Origin: Paludibacterium denitrificans
GTDB taxonomy: Bacteria > Pseudomonadota > Gammaproteobacteria > Burkholderiales > Chromobacteriaceae
Assembly (NCBI RefSeq): GCF_009707705.1
Contig: NZ_WLYX01000001.1
Span: 62,001 to 126,000, forward strand
Direction of reading: 5' to 3'
DNA: 64,000 bases
Positions 10,068 to 21,617 of the stretch are shown here, one piece after another (the stretch's first letter is position 1; each line of letters opens with the position of its first letter). The position numbers and the translations under genes were made by a program. Below the pieces are notes generated by a model. That model was not told the DNA's origin. It ran no database searches and was given only the letters and a program-made list of their open reading frames with translations.

Positions 10068-11111
10068 TACGAGTTTTCCTCAGTGTTCTTGAATGACTTC
10101 AGCTCACGTTCCAGCTCTTTGACGCGCTGAGCCAAATCGCCCAGATGACGAACGTGAACGGCGTTCGACAGCCATTCCTTCATGGTTTGCAGCGGATACG
10201 ACGACGCATAGTTATCCGGCTGACGGATGGATTTTGACACCAGTGTGCCACCGCCGATGTGGGTACGATCGGCAACATCAATGTGGCCAACAAACATGGC
10301 CGCCCCACCGACCGTGCAATTGGCACCGATCTTGGTGCTACCTGCAATGCCGACACAGTTAAGCAATCGCGGTATGCGCGCCGATGTGTACGTTATGCGC
10401 TATCTGCACCAGGTTATCGATCTTGGCTCCCTTGCACACGACGGTGTCCGCCATGGCGCCACGGTCAACCGTGGTATTGGCACCGATTTCGACGTCATCT
10501 TCGATAACAGCCCGGCCGGTTTGCGGGATCTTGAACCAGTGATCCTTGTCCCACGCCAGCCCAAAGCCGTCGGCGCCGATCACCGTGCCGGAATGGATGC
10601 TGACGCGATGGCCAATCACACACTGCTGATAGATCGTGACATTGGGATAGAGCGTAACGTCATCGCCTAACGTGACATCATCACCAATCACCACGCCCGG
10701 CATCAGACGGCAGCGCTCGCCAATCACCACGCGCGCGCCGATGCTGACATGTTCACGAACCTCTGCCGAAGCCGCTACCTGCGCCCCTTCACCAATCACT
10801 GCCGTCGGATGAATGCCCCCCTTGGCCACGACCGGCGGGTGAAACAACGTTGCCACCCGGGCAAAATACAGGTACGGGTCAGGTGTCACGATCAAGGACA
10901 CGGTTCCGGCCAACTCTTCGGCCAACTTGGGCGACACAATCACGGCGCTGGCGTGGCTGGTGTCCAGTTGTTTGCGATATTTGGCGCTCGCCAAAAAAGC
11001 GATGTCGCCCGGCAAGGCTGACTCGAGCGGAGCCAGGCGCGTCACGGTGACATCTTCGCCAACCAGCTCACCGCCCAGCTGAGCGGTTATATATGAAAGA
11101 GTATAAGACAT
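10067..11111 (-). CDS. lpxD: UDP-3-O-acylglucosamine N-acyltransferase
   Basis: Third step of lipid A synthesis. There is an N-terminal uridine-binding domain, then many hexapeptide repeats (for example [21 protein letters not shown] within residues 150-200), and a C-terminal coiled helix. A shift near 10364 reads GCTTAAC; GCCGGC restores [18 protein letters not shown] use MSYTLSYI at 11111 as the start. No Shine-Dalgarno is visible, because a terminator-like hairpin and its T-tract end right at this ATG. Confidence 0.9.
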
Positions 11112-11140
11112 CAAAAACAAAGCCGACCCGGGGTCGGCTT
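11112..11140 (-). terminator. Terminator-like hairpin between skp and lpxD
   Basis: On the minus strand a nine-base stem (AAGCCGACC / GGTCGGCTT) with a tiny loop is followed by TTGTTTTTG, directly abutting the lpxD ATG. It may cause partial termination or attenuation inside the bamA-lpx operon. Confidence 0.65.
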
Positions 11141-11162
11141 CTCCGGTAAAGATATAGCGGGC

Positions 11163-11648
11163 TTACTTTTCCAGTTCTTTCAACACTTTGGCGGTCAGAT
11201 CAAACTTCGGATCGACATACACCGCCTCCTGCAAGATCAGGTCATAATGTTCGCGCTCGGCAATCTGCTTGATGGCACGGTTGGCGCGTTCCTGAATGGA
11301 AGCAAACTCTTCATTGCGCCGCTGGGTGAAGTCTTCGGAAAACTCGCGTGTCTTGGCGCGATAGTCACGATCCAGCGCCGCCAGTTCACGTTCGGAACGC
11401 TTGCGCTCATCCGAACTCAAGCCATTTTTAGCCAGCTTGCTTTCCAGATCGCGCGCGCGCGTTTCCATTTTTTTCAGATCGCCGCGGCGGCCGGAAAACT
11501 CCTTGTCCAGCTTATTCTGGATGGCAATGGTAAGCGCCGCCTCACGATACACCCGTTCGGTATTGATGAAGCCAAACTTGAAATCTGCCGCCTGAGTCTG
11601 AGCTGCCAGCAGGGCAACACCCACAATGCACCATTTCAATGGATTCAT
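11163..11648 (-). CDS. skp: Periplasmic chaperone Skp/OmpH
   Basis: Holds unfolded outer-membrane proteins on their way to BamA. A signal peptide (CIVGVALLAAQTQA, then ADFKFG) starts the 161-residue protein. The mature part has the FGFINTERVYRE motif and a long charged coiled-coil (RARDLESKLAKNGLSSDERK), as expected for the tentacle-like chaperone. Frame intact. It lies just downstream of bamA, as in most proteobacteria. Confidence 0.9.
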   Translation of the reverse strand: MNPLKWCIVGVALLAAQTQAADFKFGFINTERVYREAALTIAIQNKLDKEFSGRRGDLKKMETRARDLESKLAKNGLSSDERKRSERELAALDRDYRAKTREFSEDFTQRRNEEFASIQERANRAIKQIAEREHYDLILQEAVYVDPKFDLTAKVLKELEK

Positions 11649-11668
11649 TGAGCAACCTTTTGTATCGT

Positions 11669-13959
11669 TTAGAAAACGGTTCCCAACTGGAACTGGAAGC
11701 GCTGCTGCTTGTCGCCCTCTTTCTTCTTGAGCGGATCAGCATAGCTGAACTTCATAGGGCCAACCGGCGACAACCAGGTCACCGCAAAACCGGCCGAATA
11801 ACGCAACCCGTCACTGGCAGTACTGCCAATTTCACGGGTATCCCACAGCGTACCGGCATCAAAGAACAGGCTGGCACGAACCGATTTGTTGTCCTTCATG
11901 CCCGGGAACGGGAATAACAGTTCGGCGTTGGCCACCAGTTTGCGGGTACCACCCAGATAGTCACCATTGATGTCTTTCGGACCGATACTGCCGTTGTCAT
12001 AACCGCGCACGGAACCCAAGCCACCAATATAGAAGTTCTGGAAGAACGGCAGACGAGAGCTCTTGCCGTAGCCGTTGGCGTAACCAGCTTCACCATTCAA
12101 CATCAGGGTATAGGTCTTGGATAGCGGGAAGAACCACGACTGCTGATGCGTCAGACGATAGTATTCCAGATCGCCGCCAGGCAAACCGGCATCAGCGCCC
12201 ACCTTGATCAAGGCACCGCGCGTTGGCCACAGTGCGCTATCGCGGGTATCACGTGCCCAGCTGACGCCCCCCAACAGGGTCTTGGTGGTACGTCCATACT
12301 GGTCGACAAAATCGATATAGCGCTGCGGGCTGTTATCGAAGGTTGTGATCTTGGTCTGCTCAACCCCAAGGCTGAAGTTGATGCGATCCACCTCGGTCAC
12401 CGGCACGCCAAAGCGCACCGCTGCACCCGTGGTCGACGTTTTATAGGCAGAGGTATTGCTGGCATCCGGGTTATAAACGCGATGGTACAGGTCATAACCC
12501 CGAGGCTCACGCCATCCGGCGTGAAATACGGATCAGTAAACGACAGCGAGGCCGTCTTGTTTACCTTGCCGTTGGAAATACCAAAAGCCAGATATTTGCC
12601 CGAGCCAAAAATATTGCTCTGCGACACGTTGGCCGAAAGCTGGATACCTTCCCCCTGCACGAAGCCGACACCAGCGGAAATACTACCGGTCGGGCGTTCC
12701 TTCAGGTTGATGTTCATATCGACCTGATCGGCGGCATCGGGTACGGCCGGGGTTTCGATATTCACGTCTTCAAAATAGCCGAGCAGTTCTACCCGTTCTT
12801 TACTGCGCTTGATTTTGTCCGCACCGTATACGCCGCCTTCCAGCTGACGCAGTTCACGGCGGATCACTTCATCACGCGTCTTGGTATTCCCTGCCACGTT
12901 CACCCGGCGCACATAGGTCTTGCGGCCCGGGTCGAGGAAGAAGGTAAAAGCGACCGTCTGTTTTTCGCGGTCGATATCCGGCAGAACATTGACGTTGGCA
13001 AAGGCATAGCCATCATTACCCAGTGCGCTCGCTGATCGCCTTGACCGACTCATTGATCTTTTCGTTGTTAAACGTTTCACCCGGCTTGACCAGTACCAAC
13101 TTGCGCAATTCGTCTTCGCGCACTTTCAGATCACCCGCCAGCTTGATGTCGGAGATCGTGAACTTCTTGCCTTCGTGCAGGTTGATCGTCAGGTAGATCT
13201 CTTCCTTGTCGGCGCTGATCGAGACCGGGTCGAGTCAATATTGAACTCAAGGTAACCCCGGTTCTGGTAAAACGCCTTGAGCTTTTCCAGATCGCCCGTC
13301 AGCTTTTGCTTGGAGTATTGGTCGTCTTTTGTGATCCAGGACATCCAGCCACCTTGTGTCAGGCTCATCTGATCACGCAAGTCGCTTTCGTCAAAGGCAT
13401 GGGCGCCAACGATATGAATATCCTTGATCCGCGCAGTAATGCCTTCGCTGATATCCAGCGTTACGGCCACCCGGTTACGGTCCAGCTTGGTCACTTTGGG
13501 GCTAACGTCTACCGAATATTTACCTCGGCTGTAGTACTGACGCTTCAGCTCCTGCACGGCACCATCCAGCAAAGCCTGATCAAAGATGCGCGACTCGGCA
13601 AAGCCGTTGTCCTTGAGGGCCTTTTTCAACTGATCCTTGCTGAATTCCTTGGCACCGTTGATGTTGAGCTGGGTAATCACCGGGCGCTCAGCCACGGTGA
13701 CAATCACCACGTCGCCACGCGACTCCACCCGCACATCATTGAAGAACCCGGTGGCAAATAATGCCTTGATGGATTCATGCGCCTTGTCATCGTTAAACGT
13801 ATCGCCAACCTTGACCGGGAGGTAGTTGAAAACCGTACCCGGTTCAGTACGTTGCAGGCCTTCAACGCGAATATCCTTGATAACAAACGGATCAGCAGCC
13901 CAAGCGGATGCCATACCCGACAAACCCAGTACAGCTGCTGCAAGTAGTTTCAATTTCAT
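11669..13959 (-). CDS. bamA: Outer-membrane assembly factor BamA
   Basis: Central Omp85 insertase of the BAM complex. Signal peptide at residues 1-21 (AAAVLGLSGMASAWA), five POTRA repeats beginning DPFVIKDIRVEGLQRTEPG, and a C-terminal beta-barrel ending RFQFQLGTVF with the terminal aromatic. The barrel contains GGLGSVRGYDNGSIGP, the VRGF-like loop motif. Three shifts (near 13235, 13026 and 12495) all fall on predicted CCTGG words; repaired stretches read NIDSTLVSISAD, ISERLGNDGYAFANV and DGVSLGYDLYHRV. Length ~764 residues. Being essential, a true pseudogene is implausible. Confidence 0.93.
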
Positions 13960-13968
13960 AAGTACGTT

Positions 13969-15316
13969 TTAACCCCCAAATAGGCGGCTGATATCATTCA
14001 GCAAGGCAAAAGCCATCAACGAAGCCAACAATATAAAACCGATTTTTTGCCCAAACAGTTGAGCCTGTTCACTGACGGGCTTTCCTTTAACCAGCTCCGC
14101 GACATAATACATTAAGTGACCACCATCCAGCATCGGTATTGGCAACAGGTTGAGTATGCCAATACTGACGCTGATCAAAGCCAGAAATTCCAGATAGGCA
14201 ATCAAGCCCCGGCGCGCGGTCTGCCCGGCCACACTGGCAATGGTCAGCGGGCCAGAAAGATTATCGACAGAGGCATTGCCAACCAGCATCCACCCCAGAA
14301 ACTTCAAACTCATCCAGGCCGTATCAAATGTTTTGTTCACAGCCTGCTGACCCGCCTCCGCCATCCCACTGTGGTGAGTAACCGTCAGGTGTTTGATCCA
14401 GTCCGGATCAAGCGTCGGGGCAACACCAAGCTTGCCGGTCAACTCATTATCAGTACCTGCACCGCTAAGCCGTACTTTGATATCGAGCAATCGGTTTCCA
14501 CGAGCGATGCGGGCCGTCACTTCCTTGCCGGGGCTATTATGGATCAACGACACCCAATCTTCCCAGCTGGACACCGGGCGCCCATCTGCGGTCAGTAGTC
14601 GATCACCCGGTTTGAGCCCGGCTTTTGCCGCGGGGCCACCATCTTCCACCGCACTCACCACCGGAAGGAAACGGGTGGGCATCAAACCGGGATTACCCCA
14701 CGGCTGAACGCAACCAGGGCAGGCTCACCAAAGCGCGCGACACTGATCGAACGTACCACACGTTTTTTGCTTGCCGCTTCCACCTCCACCCGCACCGGGT
14801 GTTCAAGGTTGGCCGAAGCCTCCACAAACGCCATCCGGAGGTCCTGCCAGTTGGCCACCGGCTGGCCATTCACGGCCAACACGCGATCACCGGCAACGAA
14901 GCCAGCAGCCGCCGCCGGGGTTTGCGGCACCACGGTACCGACCAACGGCAACAACTGGGTTACTCCTTGGGCAATCACAATCCAATAAAACAGCGCCGCC
15001 AGAACAAGATTGGCCAACGGGAGTCCACAACAATCGCCATGCGTTTTAGCACTGGCTGATTATTAAAGGCCAAATGGCGCTCGTGGGCAGGCACCGGCCC
15101 CTCCCGCTCATCCAGCATGCGCACATAGCCGCCCAGCGGAATCGGGCACACCACCCACTCGGTTTGGCGACTGCGCCAGCGCAGCAATGGGCTACCAAAA
15201 CCAATGGAAAAGCGCAGCACCTTAACGCCACACGCCCGAGCTACCCAGTAATGCCCCAGCTCATGGAAGATGACCAGCACCCCAATCGCGACCAGAAATG
15301 CCAGCGTTGTCAGCAT
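13969..15316 (-). CDS. rseP: Site-2 protease RseP, inner-membrane zinc metalloprotease
   Basis: Intramembrane protease that completes release of envelope-stress sigma factors. The HELGH zinc motif lies in the first segment (LVIFHELGHYWVARACG), followed by PDZ domains (VVSAVEDGGPAAKAGLKPGD) and the C-terminal NLLPIPMLDGGHLMYY motif. It is shifted near 15015 (IVVAGPLANLVLAAL expected, GCCGGC lesion) and near 14708 (cause not resolved; GNPGLMPTRF resumes). Its ATG overlaps the dxr stop by seven bases. Confidence 0.9.
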
Positions 15317-16493
15317 GTTCCCACCATTTTACGCGCCACCTGCCGGGCCTCCATATCCACCGCCAGCAAATCATCCAGCGTATGGCTATCAGCGTGCCCC
15401 ATGGCGGAGAGGGTTTCGTTCACCACCTTGGGGATATCGACGAAGCGAATGTCAGTATTGAGGAAAGCGGCCACGGCTATTTCATTGGCCGCATTCATGA
15501 TCGCGCTTACGCATCGCCACCAGCCCGCAGGGCATCAAACGCAATGCCCAGACACGGGAAACGTTGCAGATCCGGCTGCTCAAAGGTCAACGCCTTACTG
15601 TTTGAAGAAATCCAGAGAATCCACGCCCGACTCTATACGCTCGGGCCACGACATGGCACAAGCAATTGGCGTACGCATATCCGGTGAGCCTAACTGGGCC
15701 ACCACCGAGCCATCCTTATACTGCACCATCGAATGAATCACGCTTTGTGGATGGACAACTACATCAATCCGGTCAATCGGCGCATTAAACAGCCAACGTG
15801 CTTCAATAACCTCTAAACCTTTATTCATCAGCGAGGCAGAATCGACCGAAATTTTGCGCCCCATCACCCAATTCGGATGCTTACAGGCATCTGCCACCGT
15901 AACGTGAGGGAGCTTGTCGGCGGGCAAGGTCCGGAACGGGCCACCAGAGGCCGTCAGAATGATTTTACGAATACCCGAGGCATCCAGATCCCCGGCATAA
16001 CCCGCCGGTAGTGACTGGAAAATGGCGTTGTGTTCGCTATCGACCGGCAACAGTGTGGCACCACCAGTACGTACCGCATCAATAAACAGGCGGCCCGCCA
16101 CGACTAGGGATTCCTTGTTCGCCAGCAAGATGCGCTTACCAGCGCGCGCAGCAGCCATGGTGGATGGCAAACCGGCCGCACCAACAATCGCTGCCATCAC
16201 CATATCGGTTTCGGGCAACGTTGCCACGGTCTCGAGCGCTGCCGCACCTGACAGAATCTCGGTCTGTACACCGGCTTGGGCCGGGGCTGCCGAATCGTGT
16301 TTGCCGCTGCCGCATCAGGGACAACAACATAGGCAGGATGAAAACGACTGGCCAACTCCACCAGCCGATCAAGCTGGCGGTAGGCGGTAAGCGCCACAAC
16401 TTTATAACGATCGGGATGACGAGCCACCACATCGAGCGTATTGATGCCGATGCTACCGGTAGCCCCAAGAATGGTAATCCCTTGAGGTTTCAT
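15310..16493 (-). CDS. dxr: 1-deoxy-D-xylulose 5-phosphate reductoisomerase
   Basis: Second step of the MEP isoprenoid pathway, NADPH-dependent. N-terminal Rossmann motif [16 protein letters not shown]; substrate loop ASGGPFR; later [23 protein letters not shown]. There are three or more breaks: near 16290 (CCWGG lesion), near 15596 (FFKQPALTFEQ expected) and near 15502 ([13 protein letters not shown] expected), the last two GCCGGC lesions. Reconstructed length ~394 residues. Feeds isoprenoid precursors for the undecaprenyl phosphate made via uppS upstream. Confidence 0.92.
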
Positions 16494-16508
16494 GATTGAG
16501 TCGATTCT

Positions 16509-17318
16509 TTAAAGACTTGCCAATACGCGTAGCGCATTGGTAACGGCTAGCACGGCAATCAGGCTATCGATCCGGTCATAAACGCCGCCATGCCCAGGCA
16601 ACAACTGGCTACTGTCCTTGATTCCTGCCGAACGCTTGAACCAGGACTCCAGAAGGTCACCGGCAATACTCACCGCCGTCAACGGCAAGGCGACCAGCAA
16701 TACTCCCCACCATGGCAGCGATACCGACAACCAGCCCAGCTGATTGACGAGCACGGTATATAGCATCACGCCCACCAAGGCACCGTAAACACCTTCCCAA
16801 CTTTTACCCGGACTAATAGAGGGGGCCAGCTTGCGACGGCCAAATGCCTTGCCGGAGAAGTAAGCGGTAATATCCGCCACCCAGACCAAACCCATAATCG
16901 CCAGCAGATTCAATCCGGCGGCATTGCTTAGGCGTGCGGGCGTAGCTCCAGAAAAGCAAACCAGGGCGGGAAACATCAACACCCACCCCAGCAGCACAGC
17001 AAAACCTCCACGCGGGATCGCCCAGCGCTTAACCAACCAACATGGCGCGGCCAGCAGCCAGAAGGCCAGTGCCAGAGCATGCCCGGCCAACGGCATGGAA
17101 TAATGCGCCGACCATAGAACACCTGCCAGCAGCGTAGAGCCGCCAAGGTACGACCATTTGGCAAGCTCACCAAAGCCAGCCATGCGCGAGAATTCCCACA
17201 GAGCCAGAACAACAATCAGCCGGGAAAAACCGGCCCAAGCATCGGGCGGAAAATAGAACAGTGCCGCCAACATTAGCGGCAGCAGCACCAAAGCAGTGAG
17301 AATGCGGGTTTTGAGCAT
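16509..17318 (-). CDS. cdsA: Phosphatidate cytidylyltransferase
   Basis: Makes CDP-diacylglycerol for phospholipid synthesis. Polytopic membrane protein of ~269 residues with the signature KSWEGVYGALVG and the downstream acidic stretch SIAGDLLESWFKRSAGIKD. I start at MLKTRILTAL (17318), five bases after the uppS stop region; a longer reading upstream is the other frame of uppS. Frame intact. Confidence 0.9.
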   Translation of the reverse strand: MLKTRILTALVLLPLMLAALFYFPPDAWAGFSRLIVVLALWEFSRMAGFGELAKWSYLGGSTLLAGVLWSAHYSMPLAGHALALAFWLLAAPCWLVKRWAIPRGGFAVLLGWVLMFPALVCFSGATPARLSNAAGLNLLAIMGLVWVADITAYFSGKAFGRRKLAPSISPGKSWEGVYGALVGVMLYTVLVNQLGWLSVSLPWWGVLLVALPLTAVSIAGDLLESWFKRSAGIKDSSQLLPGHGGVYDRIDSLIAVLAVTNALRVLASL

Positions 17319-17322
17319 GCGG

Positions 17323-18075
17323 TTATCCGTTGCGACGCAGGTGCGCAGGCAGCTGTTCGCTGGTACGACCAAAACGGCGTTCGCGACAGCGATATGAAGA
17401 GATCGCTTCGAGCAAGGCGTCACGATCAAAATCAGGCCAAAGCCGCTCGGTAAAATAGAGTTCCGCGTAGGCCAGTTGCCATAGCAGGAAATTACTGATG
17501 CGTTGCTCACCGCCTGTGCGGATAAACAAATCGGGTTCTGGCGCCCAAGGCATGGAAAGCCGGGCAGACAACTGCTCTTCGCTAATGGCCGTAGCGCCTT
17601 CGGCGATCAGGCTGTTTACGGCCTGCAGAATATCCCAGCGACCGCCATAATCAGCCGCGATACTCAGCACCAAGCCATCATTGCCCGCCGTTTTCTCCTC
17701 GGCCAGAGCAATCCGTTCGGCCAACGCCGGGGCAAAGCGTTCACGCGCACCAACAATTTTCAGACGAATATTGTTGTCGTGCAATCGATTGACTTCATGC
17801 CCCAGCGCACGGATGAAAAGGTCCATCAGAAAGGACACTTCGTCCTGAGGCCTACGCCAGTTCTCAGTCGAAAAGGCGAACAGCGTCAGGTACCCGACGC
17901 CCAATTCCTTGCAGGCCCGCACCACATTTCTGACAGCATCCAGCCCTTTTTTATGCCCTGCCACCCGCGGCAGAAAGCGCTTTTTGGCCCAGCGCCCATT
18001 ACCATCCATGATGATGGCGATGTGGCTGGGCACATCCAGTACATCGGGCACGTCTTTGGTGGAGCTAGCAAACAA
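17323..18075 (-). CDS. uppS: Undecaprenyl diphosphate synthase
   Basis: Cis-prenyltransferase that builds the C55 carrier for peptidoglycan and O-antigen. Motifs in order: [13 protein letters not shown] (catalytic Asp), [41 protein letters not shown]. 250 residues, the usual size; frame intact. Lies between frr and cdsA, the common order. Confidence 0.93.
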   Translation of the reverse strand: MFASSTKDVPDVLDVPSHIAIIMDGNGRWAKKRFLPRVAGHKKGLDAVRNVVRACKELGVGYLTLFAFSTENWRRPQDEVSFLMDLFIRALGHEVNRLHDNNIRLKIVGARERFAPALAERIALAEEKTAGNDGLVLSIAADYGGRWDILQAVNSLIAEGATAISEEQLSARLSMPWAPEPDLFIRTGGEQRISNFLLWQLAYAELYFTERLWPDFDRDALLEAISSYRCRERRFGRTSEQLPAHLRRNG

Positions 18076-18088
18076 AACCGGGCTCTCC

Positions 18089-18646
18089 TTAAACCGCCAA
18101 CAGGTCGGTTTCTTTGGCGGCCAATGCCTTGTCGATCTCAGCCGTATACTTGTCGGTCAGCTTCTGAATTTCATCCTGACCACGACGCTCATCGTCTTCA
18201 GTAATGGCCTTGTCTTTCAGCAGATTCTTGAAGTCAGTATTCGCGTCACGACGGATATTACGCACGGCAACACGGGCGTTTTCTGCTTCACCACGCACCA
18301 CCTTGATCAGGTCCTTGCGGCGTTCCTCAGTCAGCATCGGCATCGGCACACGGATAATTTCGCCCATAGAGGCCGGATTGAGACCCAAATCAGAGTCACG
18401 AATCGCCTTCTCCACCTTGGCCAGCATCGGCTTTTCCCACGGCTGCACGCCAATGGTACGCGCGTCCAGCAAAGTAACATTAGCCACCTGACTGATAGGC
18501 ACAGGGCTACCGTAATAATCCACCATGACGTGATCAAGAATACCCGTGTGGGCGCGTCCGGTACGGACTTTCAGCAAGTCGGTTTTGAATGCTTCCAATG
18601 ACTTCTGCATTTTCAGTTCGGCCGACTTCTTGACGTCGTTAATCAT
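18089..18646 (-). CDS. frr: Ribosome recycling factor
   Basis: Splits post-termination ribosomes with EF-G. 185 residues with the expected [20 protein letters not shown] start, RTGRAH, GVQPWEK and the long C-terminal helix ending [12 protein letters not shown]. Frame intact. Separated from pyrH by an intrinsic terminator. Confidence 0.95.
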   Translation of the reverse strand: MINDVKKSAELKMQKSLEAFKTDLLKVRTGRAHTGILDHVMVDYYGSPVPISQVANVTLLDARTIGVQPWEKPMLAKVEKAIRDSDLGLNPASMGEIIRVPMPMLTEERRKDLIKVVRGEAENARVAVRNIRRDANTDFKNLLKDKAITEDDERRGQDEIQKLTDKYTAEIDKALAAKETDLLAV

Positions 18647-18668
18647 GTCTGCTCCAGATTGAAACTTG

Positions 18669-18708
18669 GAAAAACAAGGCGGAAAGCGGCCGTTGCCGTT
18701 TCCGCCTT
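18669..18708 (-). terminator. Intrinsic terminator after pyrH
   Basis: Ten-base perfect stem (AAGGCGGAAA / TTTCCGCCTT) on the minus strand followed by GTTTTTCC; sits between pyrH and frr. Confidence 0.8.
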
Positions 18709-18726
18709 CAGCAATTCTTTTGAGGG

Positions 18727-19438
18727 TTAGCAGTGTACCAGCGTGCCTTCGTCTTCGCCAAGTACCACACGCTTGAGGGCGCCTTGAAAATGCTAAATAC
18801 TTTTATGTTCAGACTCTGGTCACGACACAAGGCAAATGCAGTCGCATCCATCACCTTGAGGTTGCGAGAGATGGCCTCATCAAACGTCAGGGTTTGATAG
18901 CGGATCGCATCCGGATTTTTCTTGGGATCATCAGTGTAAACGCCATCAACCTTGGTGGCCTTGAGCATGATATCAACGTTCATTTCCATGCCACGCAAGG
19001 CCGCAGCGGTATCGGTAGTAAAGAACGGGTTACCAGTACCTGCAGCAAAAATGACTACTTTACCCTCTTCCAGATACTGCATGGCTTTGCCACGCACGTA
19101 CGGCTCGGCAATCTGCTGCATGGTCAGCGCGGACTGCACGCGTGCGATCAGGCGCGGGTCATGGCATCTTTTAGTGCCGGGCATTCATCACCGTCGCCAT
19201 CATACCCATGTAGTCAGCCGTTGCACGGTCCATACCGGACGCCGCTAGCTGCAACACCACGGAAAATATTGCCACCACCAATCACGACACCAACCTGCAC
19301 CCCCATCTCCACGACCTCCTTGATCTGAGCAACGATCTGCTCGATGGTGGTACGGTTGATGCCGTAGCTATCATCCCCCATCAGGGCCTCTCCGGAGAGT
19401 TTTAGCAGAATACGTTTAAAGGAAGGAGTCTGGCTCAT
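18727..19438 (-). CDS. pyrH: Uridylate kinase
   Basis: Hexameric UMP kinase of pyrimidine nucleotide synthesis. [48 protein letters not shown] and [18 protein letters not shown] are all family motifs. Three shifts: near 19245 and near 18783 (GCCGGC lesions; the latter apparently loses four bases, [20 protein letters not shown] expected) and near 19170 (CCWGG lesion, VMNALALKDAM expected). Repaired length ~238 residues. Confidence 0.92.
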
Positions 19439-19473
19439 GGTAACCTCGGTTGGCTAATAGGATATTCAATTTG

Positions 19474-19503
19474 CAAAACGGCACCCTGCAAGCAGGGTGC
19501 CGT
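19474..19503 (-). terminator. Intrinsic terminator after tsf
   Basis: Eleven-base stem (ACGGCACCCTG / CAGGGTGCCGT) with a CTTG loop on the minus strand and a short TTTT tail, 24 bases after the tsf stop. Confidence 0.75.
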
Positions 19504-19527
19504 CTACCGGATCTAACGGATTAAAGC

Positions 19528-20394
19528 TTAGATCTTGGCTGCTGCTGCAACTTCCGCTGCATAGTCAACCACTTTCTTTTCAATGCCTTCGCCTACCACA
19601 AACATGGTAAAGGCGTTTACGGAAGCACCCTTTTCGGCCAACAGTTTTTCAACCGTTTGATCCGGGTTCTTCACGAACGGCTGACCCAGCAGGGTAACTT
19701 CAGCCGGGAACTTGTTCACACGGCCTTCTACCATCTTGGCAACGATGTCAGCCGGTTTACCGGATTCGGCAGCCTGTGCGGTGTAGATCTTGCGTTCGGT
19801 TTCCAGCGTTTCAGCCGGAACCTGGCTCTTGGAAACACAAATCGGCTTGGAGGCAGCGATATGCATGGCGATATCTTTGCCCAGCGCTTCGTCGCCATTC
19901 AGGTCAACCATCACGCCAATCTTGGAGCCGTGCAGATAAATAGCCAGCTGACCAGCAGTTTCGTAGCGAACGAAACGACGAATGGTCATGTTCTCACCCA
20001 GCTTGGCAATGGCAGCCTTGCGGATTTCTTCAATGGTTTGCCCGCCAACAGCAACAGCAGACAACGCTTCCACGTCTGCCGGATTAGCTTTGGCTACGCC
20101 TTCAGCAGCAGCCTTGGCCAACGCCGGGAAGGTGTCATCTTTGGCAACGAAGTCGGTTTCGCAGTTGATTTCAACCAGCGCGCCGATCTTACCTTCAACA
20201 AACGTAGCAATCACGCCTTCGGCAGCAGTGCGGCCAGCCAGCTTGGAAGCCTTGTTGCCAGACTTGATGCGCAGAATTTCTTCAGCCTTGGCAGCATCGC
20301 CTTCAGCTTCAACCAGTGCTTTCTTGCACTCCATCATGCCCATGCCGGTGGCAGCACGCAGATCGCCAACCATTTTTGCGGTAATTTCCGCCAT
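19528..20394 (-). CDS. tsf: Elongation factor Ts
   Basis: Guanine-nucleotide exchange factor for EF-Tu. 288 residues; the TDVDFV-type helices are represented by [18 protein letters not shown] and the exchange motif by [14 protein letters not shown]. Frame intact. A GTTGGCCGAA copy at 19633 encodes the LLAEKGA peptide. Directly downstream of rpsB across a hairpin. Confidence 0.95.
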   Translation of the reverse strand: MAEITAKMVGDLRAATGMGMMECKKALVEAEGDAAKAEEILRIKSGNKASKLAGRTAAEGVIATFVEGKIGALVEINCETDFVAKDDTFPALAKAAAEGVAKANPADVEALSAVAVGGQTIEEIRKAAIAKLGENMTIRRFVRYETAGQLAIYLHGSKIGVMVDLNGDEALGKDIAMHIAASKPICVSKSQVPAETLETERKIYTAQAAESGKPADIVAKMVEGRVNKFPAEVTLLGQPFVKNPDQTVEKLLAEKGASVNAFTMFVVGEGIEKKVVDYAAEVAAAAKI

Positions 20395-20433
20395 TTGAAA
20401 CTCCTGTTTGGGTTACGTAATTCAGTCAGGTCC

Positions 20434-20456
20434 AAAAAAGGGGCTTACGCCCCTTT
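20434..20456 (-). terminator. Intrinsic terminator/attenuator between rpsB and tsf
   Basis: Eight-base stem (AAAGGGGC / GCCCCTTT), loop GTAA, followed by a T run on the minus strand. Similar rpsB-tsf attenuators are known in other proteobacteria. Confidence 0.75.
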
Positions 20457-20462
20457 GTCCGC

Positions 20463-21195
20463 TTACTCAGCCTGAGCAGTTTCTGCGGCAGCGACAATCT
20501 CTTGCAGAGATTGGGCACGGCCTTCCAGTACGGCGTCGGCGATGCCGCGTGCGTACAGGCGAATAGCGCGACTGGAGTCGTCGTTACCCGGAATTACGTA
20601 ATCGATGCCATCCGGCGAGTTGTTGGTATCGACGATGCCGATTACCGGTACACCCAGCTTCTTGGCTTCAACGATGGTGCCTTTTTGGTAGCCAGTATCG
20701 ATAACAAAGATGGCATCCGGCAGGCCCTTCATGTCCTTGATACCGCCCAGCGAGCGTTCCAGCTTTTCAACTTCGCGCTGCAGATCCAGCAGCTCTTTCT
20801 TGTTGTAGCCGGTTTCGCCAGCGCCTTCCAGAATGGCGCGCTTTTCTTCCAGTGCGTTTGATGGACTGCTTGACCGTTTTGTAGTTGGTCAGCATGCCGC
20901 CCAACCAACGGTGATCAACAAACGGCACACCTGCGCGGGTGGCTTCTTCACGGACGATCTCACGAGCCTGACGCTTGGTGCCAACAAACAGTACGGTACC
21001 CTTGTTGGCGGCCAGACGACGCACATATTCCTGAGCTTCTACGAACAGCGGCAGAGTCTTTTCCAGGTTGATGATGTGAATCTTGTTGCGGCTACCAAAA
21101 ATGTACTGAGCCATTTTCGGGTTCCAGAAACGGGTCTGGTGGCCAAAGTGAACACCGGCCTCAAGCATTTGGCGCATGGTAACGTTGGTGGTCAT
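20463..21195 (-). CDS. rpsB: 30S ribosomal protein S2
   Basis: Small-subunit ribosomal protein. Start at 21195 ([20 protein letters not shown]) rather than longer upstream readings, because this is the conserved S2 N-terminus. [23 protein letters not shown] and DAIFVIDT are family motifs. One frameshift near 20857: CGCACTGG is read where CGCCTGG is expected ([15 protein letters not shown]), the same miswriting seen in bamA. An essential gene, so a lesion rather than decay. ~243 residues. Confidence 0.95.
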
Positions 21196-21327
21196 GCAAA
21201 AACTCCTTAAAGGGTTAAGCCTCCATCCGCGCAGACAACTCTTCCGTGTTATTGGAATGAGCACCCTTTGGCGCGAATGTGCGTAATGTATTCCCTGCCC
21301 TATGCAAAGAACACGAAATTCTAGCAT

Positions 21328-21534
21328 TTAAATCTGGCAAACCTCAAGAGCCGGAAGCCTGTTCGTCGCGTTCTTCTTCGCGCTAGGCGCTGGCGGCGCC
21401 GCCGCCAGCTGTGCCAGCAAGAATGTCGGAAGAAAGCCAAGAAAAAACAGGATGACCAGCGCCCGCACGATACTGTCCTGCGCAACGGCAAGCATCAGCA
21501 CCACATATAACCAACCAATCAGGATTAGATACAT
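21328..21534 (-). CDS. Small membrane protein of unknown function
   Basis: 68 residues with two hydrophobic helices (YLILIGWLYVVLMLAVAQ and RALVILFFLGFLPTFLLAQL) and a basic-polar tail. I do not recognise the family, though compact two-helix proteins like this are common in Neisseriales. It is divergent from the nitronate monooxygenase-like gene and upstream of rpsB in the same direction. Frame intact. Confidence 0.6.
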   Translation of the reverse strand: MYLILIGWLYVVLMLAVAQDSIVRALVILFFLGFLPTFLLAQLAAAPPAPSAKKNATNRLPALEVCQI

Positions 21535-21617
21535 AATGAATCAAACAACCGTTTTAATTTTACCGGAAACATGCTAACAATTGCAGACATTGTAAATCAC
21601 AACTCAGACACTCCAGC

